Positions 60,770 to 64,000 of a stretch of 64,000 bases of DNA are shown here, piece after piece. A model generated the notes under the pieces. The model did not search any database. It saw only the letters and a program-made list of their open reading frames with translations, and had not been told where the DNA came from. The translations under genes were made by a program, and so were the position numbers. Each line of letters begins with the position of its first letter. The first letter of the stretch is position 1. The stretch spans positions 1-64,000 of the forward strand of contig CAIQUS010000031.1 of NCBI GenBank assembly GCA_903875045.1. Reading direction: 5' to 3'. The DNA comes from an uncultured Bacteroidales bacterium. Its GTDB lineage: Bacteria > Bacteroidota > Bacteroidia > Bacteroidales > FEN-979.

Positions 60770-63446
60770 ATTTTTGTATTTTCATGGCAGCCATATATGC
60801 TTCCCGGAAATAAGTATACCAATCATTTTCGACAGGGTATTTCAGTACAGATGACACCGGATTTTCATCCGGATTGGCGGCCAGATCAGATTTGGCGAGT
60901 GCCTGTCCGATGTTTTGCTGTAAAATTCTTACCTGCTTTGAAGCAACCCCCTGTTCCCTGAGCAACAGAAGAAACCTGAAAGCAGATTGAAACTCCCCGC
61001 TCTGACAGAGGAAACCGGCAGCGGTTTCAGTCAGGTAGGGATTACTTTTCCCGGCAACAAATTCAAACAATTCCACCTGTTTTAAACCAAATTGCGAGAG
61101 TTGGCCTACGTTGAAAAGAACCTGGTTTTCCTTCAGCGAATTTACTGCAGCGGCATAATCACCGATGGCAATCATGGCATTTATTCGTTGCTCGTTGCGC
61201 TGGTAATCCGCCGGATTTTTGTATTTTGCAAGACTGTCGTTCAGTAGTTTGGAATCCAGATTGCAAGCCGGAGCCGATGTTATCAGGTTTAGCGCTTCCT
61301 GGAAATACCGCATTATATTCTGGTAATTTTTCAACGCTCCGCTTCTGTCGGCCCTGATCATTCTTAATTCAATGGAATCCTGGAGGTTTCGGCATTTCTG
61401 CTCCTGCATTTTCACCTTGTATTTTTCAACTGCCGAAGAAAAGTCCGGGTCATCCAAAAATCCATATTCAAACCCGGCTGCTTCCGTTTTTTGAACCGTA
61501 AGCTGCGCTGAATCAAACTCGTTGGCCCAGATTTTCTTTTGCGAGGCACTCAACTGTACGATCAGTAAATGTTTCATGGCCCGCCGGTAGAGCGAATCAA
61601 ACTCATGGCCCCGATCGATCCGGTATTGATCCGCCAGTGCGCCGGCCTCCTTGAATTGGGCCACTGCCAGGGTAAACTGCCGCTTTTCGAGCGATTGGGC
61701 ACCCTCTTTAAATATCTGCTCAAATTTAATGTGTGCCATCAGTGGGGCCAGCGAATCGAGCCTGTCATCAACCGGCTCCTGTATTTTCGCCTCCCTTCTG
61801 AGGGCTGTCGCCTGCTCGTAATAGAAAAGCGCGGTATCGGCATCTTTGCGTTTCAAGGCATCCTCGGTACGCATGGCCGACAGATTGCCCAGCCCGGCCA
61901 TGGCCAATGATTTCTTTGGTCCTAACTCTTTGCTCAACAATGCCAGGTCGCGGGCCGGATACGCTTTTTCAAACGCATGGTAACAATCAAGGGCGGCTGC
62001 GAACTGCTTTTGCTCCAGCAATTGATCACAGTCTGCATTCCTTAAAAAGAAAAGTTCACTGAAAACGGCGCGGTAACCCGAATCGGACCGGATATATTTT
62101 GAATGTTCCAAAGCATATTGGTCAGCTTTTTTCAGATAGCTTTCAGCCATATCGTACTTATGGCCCCTCATACAGGTTGAAGCGATGCCGGTGTAGGAAT
62201 CACAGATGCCCTGTGCTGCCTGCGATTGAATAGATTCATCCTTTGGAATACCCGTGAGGGAAGGGTTTCCGGCGATAAACCGCTGCCCGTTTTCCATCGT
62301 TGAAAAAGCTTCGGCATAATGATTCTGGTTCATGAGTTGCAAGGCTGTATTCCTGTATGAGTCATAAACCATTTTAGATATAAACCTGGCAATGGTATCC
62401 TGGCCTGCATCCGGAAACATTTTCTTCAGCATTTTAGCCTCAACACCTTCTTCGGGCGGAAAGTCGCCATGATCAAAAAAATGGTCCAGGCAATCGTTGT
62501 AAATACGTCCCTGCTGCTGGTCCATTTGATAGGAACGACGAACATACGAAACCACCCTCGAGGTGAAATAGGCCGCCAGCCGTTCTCCATCACCATCCCA
62601 GGGAATGGTGCCGGTTCTGTGCATTTCATCGATAAAGTTGTAAATCAGGCTGCGTGAATGCTTGTATGTCTGATCGTATTTCCTCATCAATCCTGAGGGA
62701 TCAAACCCATTGCGAAGCAATTGCCCGGTGAAGTCACGGGAGTTAATCTGGTCTAGAACCCTGCACAACTCTTGAATTTTCAGGTAATTATACGGTAAAA
62801 GTGCTGCCTTTTCAAGATGCAGGTTTGATGTAAAATGCTGCAATGAATCAAGAAGCGAAAGAGAAGCGTAATAGTCGTGAATGAGTGCGATCCTGTCAAT
62901 GAAGGTGTTCAACGCAGCAGAGTCGTAATAAAGTTCAACATCCCTTACCAGCAGTGTATCTACGATCGGGTCAAAAGGAGCAACAGGCAGGGCACAAATC
63001 AGGCTGTCGTATGAAGGGAATGTCTTTCTGGTGAGTGTTTCTTCCGTATACCCGGAGGTGTCAGCGCGGTTGGCCCATCTGAGCTTCATGCTGATATGCG
63101 ACGGGAACAATACATTTGTGACCGGAAACCGGCGGAAAACCGTGTCGCCACTGATCACCGGATGCCTTAATGATATGATCAGGTGATGCTGGTCATTCTC
63201 TCTGACTATGGACAGTCCGATTCCGCATGAAATGTGGATTCGCACCAGCCAGGGTTCCCGCAGTACATCCTTCGCCATTTCACGCAGCAACTCATTTCCG
63301 TAGGTATACAATTGGCTATCGGCCTTGCGGTAAGGTATCGAATATTCTACATGCCGCTCGGTTTTTGAAACAATTTGCTGGGAGAACAACAAACCGGGCA
63401 GTAATACCAGACAGAATGCCAGAAGGAATTTAACTGGGGAAATCAT
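60768..63446 (-). CDS. Large exported helical-repeat (TPR-like) protein, function unknown
   Basis: The protein has 892 residues and a signal peptide (SPVKFLLAFCLVLLPGLLFSQ). The first 200 residues are mixed, with a WLVRIHISCGIGLSIVREND segment. From about residue 330 to the end the protein is mainly helical with TPR-like pairs (NHYAEAFSTMENGQRFIAG, HKYDMAESYLKKADQYAL, KQFAAALDCYHAFEKAYP, RQFTLAVAQFKEAGALAD). I do not recognise a named family. The start codon overlaps the stop of the upstream histidine kinase (ATGA), which indicates translational coupling and a shared role, perhaps a periplasmic partner of the signalling protein. A terminator begins in its own stop codon. Confidence 0.75.
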   Translation of the reverse strand: MISPVKFLLAFCLVLLPGLLFSQQIVSKTERHVEYSIPYRKADSQLYTYGNELLREMAKDVLREPWLVRIHISCGIGLSIVRENDQHHLIISLRHPVISGDTVFRRFPVTNVLFPSHISMKLRWANRADTSGYTEETLTRKTFPSYDSLICALPVAPFDPIVDTLLVRDVELYYDSAALNTFIDRIALIHDYYASLSLLDSLQHFTSNLHLEKAALLPYNYLKIQELCRVLDQINSRDFTGQLLRNGFDPSGLMRKYDQTYKHSRSLIYNFIDEMHRTGTIPWDGDGERLAAYFTSRVVSYVRRSYQMDQQQGRIYNDCLDHFFDHGDFPPEEGVEAKMLKKMFPDAGQDTIARFISKMVYDSYRNTALQLMNQNHYAEAFSTMENGQRFIAGNPSLTGIPKDESIQSQAAQGICDSYTGIASTCMRGHKYDMAESYLKKADQYALEHSKYIRSDSGYRAVFSELFFLRNADCDQLLEQKQFAAALDCYHAFEKAYPARDLALLSKELGPKKSLAMAGLGNLSAMRTEDALKRKDADTALFYYEQATALRREAKIQEPVDDRLDSLAPLMAHIKFEQIFKEGAQSLEKRQFTLAVAQFKEAGALADQYRIDRGHEFDSLYRRAMKHLLIVQLSASQKKIWANEFDSAQLTVQKTEAAGFEYGFLDDPDFSSAVEKYKVKMQEQKCRNLQDSIELRMIRADRSGALKNYQNIMRYFQEALNLITSAPACNLDSKLLNDSLAKYKNPADYQRNEQRINAMIAIGDYAAAVNSLKENQVLFNVGQLSQFGLKQVELFEFVAGKSNPYLTETAAGFLCQSGEFQSAFRFLLLLREQGVASKQVRILQQNIGQALAKSDLAANPDENPVSSVLKYPVENDWYTYFREAYMAAMKIQK

Positions 63447-64000
63447 CCGGGAGAATTAGGGATGGTAAAATAAAAAGCTGTGCCATTGCCTTCCTCACTC
63501 TCTACCCGGATGGTACCACCATGTTTTATGATAAAATCCTTACAGATGATCAATCCCAGACCGGAGCTTGGTTCACCTTCTGTACCGTTGCGGCCCGTTC
63601 GTTTATCAACCATGAATAAGTTGTTTATCAAATGATCAGGTACACCAATCCCGGTATCGCGCACACAAATCTCTGTAAAATCATGATCAGTCAGCCGGGC
63701 CGAAACCATAACCCTCCCCCCTCTCGGCGTGAATTTTACTGCGTTGGTCAGTAAATTTCTGATGATGGTTTCCAACATCCGCACATCCGCATAAACCTTT
63801 ATATCATGGGAAATTTCTGAAACTGTTTCAATCGCTTTGCTTGTTGAAGCGTCAAAAACCAATGCCAGGGAATCAGCAATTTTCTCCTGTAAAAAAAAGG
63901 ATTCCGGTTTAAAACTGGCATTACCGCTCTGCATCAGCGACCACTGAAGAAGGTTTTCAAGCAGGCTGAATAGTTTCGTTGCTGAGTTATTCACAATGCC
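63443..64000 (-). CDS. Sensor histidine kinase, C-terminal part (5' partial)
   Basis: The frame is open through the right edge, so only the C-terminal 185 or so residues are seen. They contain the end of the dimerisation helix (SLLENLLQWSLMQSGN) and a complete HATPase domain: N-box IRNLLTNAVKFTP, G1 VRDTGIGVP, and G2 SGLGLIICKDFIIKHGG, ending AFYFTIPNSPG. The H-box with the phospho-accepting His lies outside the window. It overlaps the downstream TPR-like gene by 4 bp. Many Bacteroidota kinases with N-terminal TPR sensors have this catalytic part. Confidence 0.88.
   Translation of the reverse strand, partial: GIVNNSATKLFSLLENLLQWSLMQSGNASFKPESFFLQEKIADSLALVFDASTSKAIETVSEISHDIKVYADVRMLETIIRNLLTNAVKFTPRGGRVMVSARLTDHDFTEICVRDTGIGVPDHLINNLFMVDKRTGRNGTEGEPSSGLGLIICKDFIIKHGGTIRVESEEGNGTAFYFTIPNSPG

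Noticed and set aside
1-64000. rRNA, tRNA or riboswitch genes
   Set aside because: No gap showed cloverleaf, rRNA-like or recognisable riboswitch sequence; the larger gaps hold repeats and promoters only.

Overview
The window looks like a chromosomal segment of a member of the Bacteroidota, probably class Bacteroidia. The signs are SusC/SusD/SusE genes, several proteins with type IX secretion (T9SS) C-terminal sorting domains, a PorP/SprF protein, a eukaryotic-type glycogen branching enzyme, and many promoters fitting the Bacteroidota -7 consensus TAnnTTTG. I see no rRNA, tRNA, phage or complete insertion sequence. Both edges cut genes: a PKD-repeat surface protein on the left and a histidine kinase on the right.

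Layout. 1-7.3 kb: PKD/type-B-sorted protein plus PorP/SprF, a fatty acid desaturase, and a BACON-repeat T9SS protein. 7.4-12.9 kb: a 1170-residue multi-PAS histidine kinase, MscL, a DUF3078 protein and a small tail-anchored protein. 12.9-30.9 kb: alpha-glucan metabolism. This part holds a branching enzyme, a secreted protein with starch-binding-like modules, and a seven-gene + strand run: SLC45-type transporter, GH77 MalQ, SusA-like GH13, a second SLC45-type transporter, a CBM48-esterase and two GH13 lipoproteins. 30.8-31.5 kb: an MNT/HEPN pair. 33.1-39.4 kb: susE, susD and susC on the - strand with a clear terminator. 39.4-40.1 kb: a repeat-rich divergent control region. 40.1-47.4 kb: a GH127-esterase fusion, a GH13 and a GH2. 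47.5-51.9 kb: a GIDDTD-motif protein, a membrane protein, a lipoprotein and a TonB-dependent receptor. 51.9-60.5 kb: repeats, T9SS proteins, a truncated TolC-like gene, a large T9SS-sorted GH13 and a Ycf48-like protein, then a methyltransferase. 60.7-64 kb: a TPR-like protein translationally coupled to a histidine kinase.

How it fits together (inference). This is a large starch/alpha-glucan utilisation locus that combines two outer-membrane strategies. T9SS exports a large amylase, an esterase and binding proteins, while the SUS complex captures and imports oligosaccharides through SusC. Periplasmic and lipoprotein GH13 enzymes cut them, the SLC45-type carriers bring sugars into the cytoplasm, and MalQ and the branching enzyme handle them there. 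No LacI- or SusR-type regulator is encoded in the window.

The most unusual object is the SusD homologue, which carries about 190 extra residues made of two starch-binding modules homologous to the C-terminal half of the neighbouring SusE. Other notable items are the GH127-esterase fusion, dispersed heptanucleotide tandem arrays, a 265-bp MITE-like element with terminal inverted repeats and a 9-bp direct repeat, and a long inverted repeat between the divergent sus promoters. Three paralogous FISUMP-domain proteins are interspersed with the starch genes.
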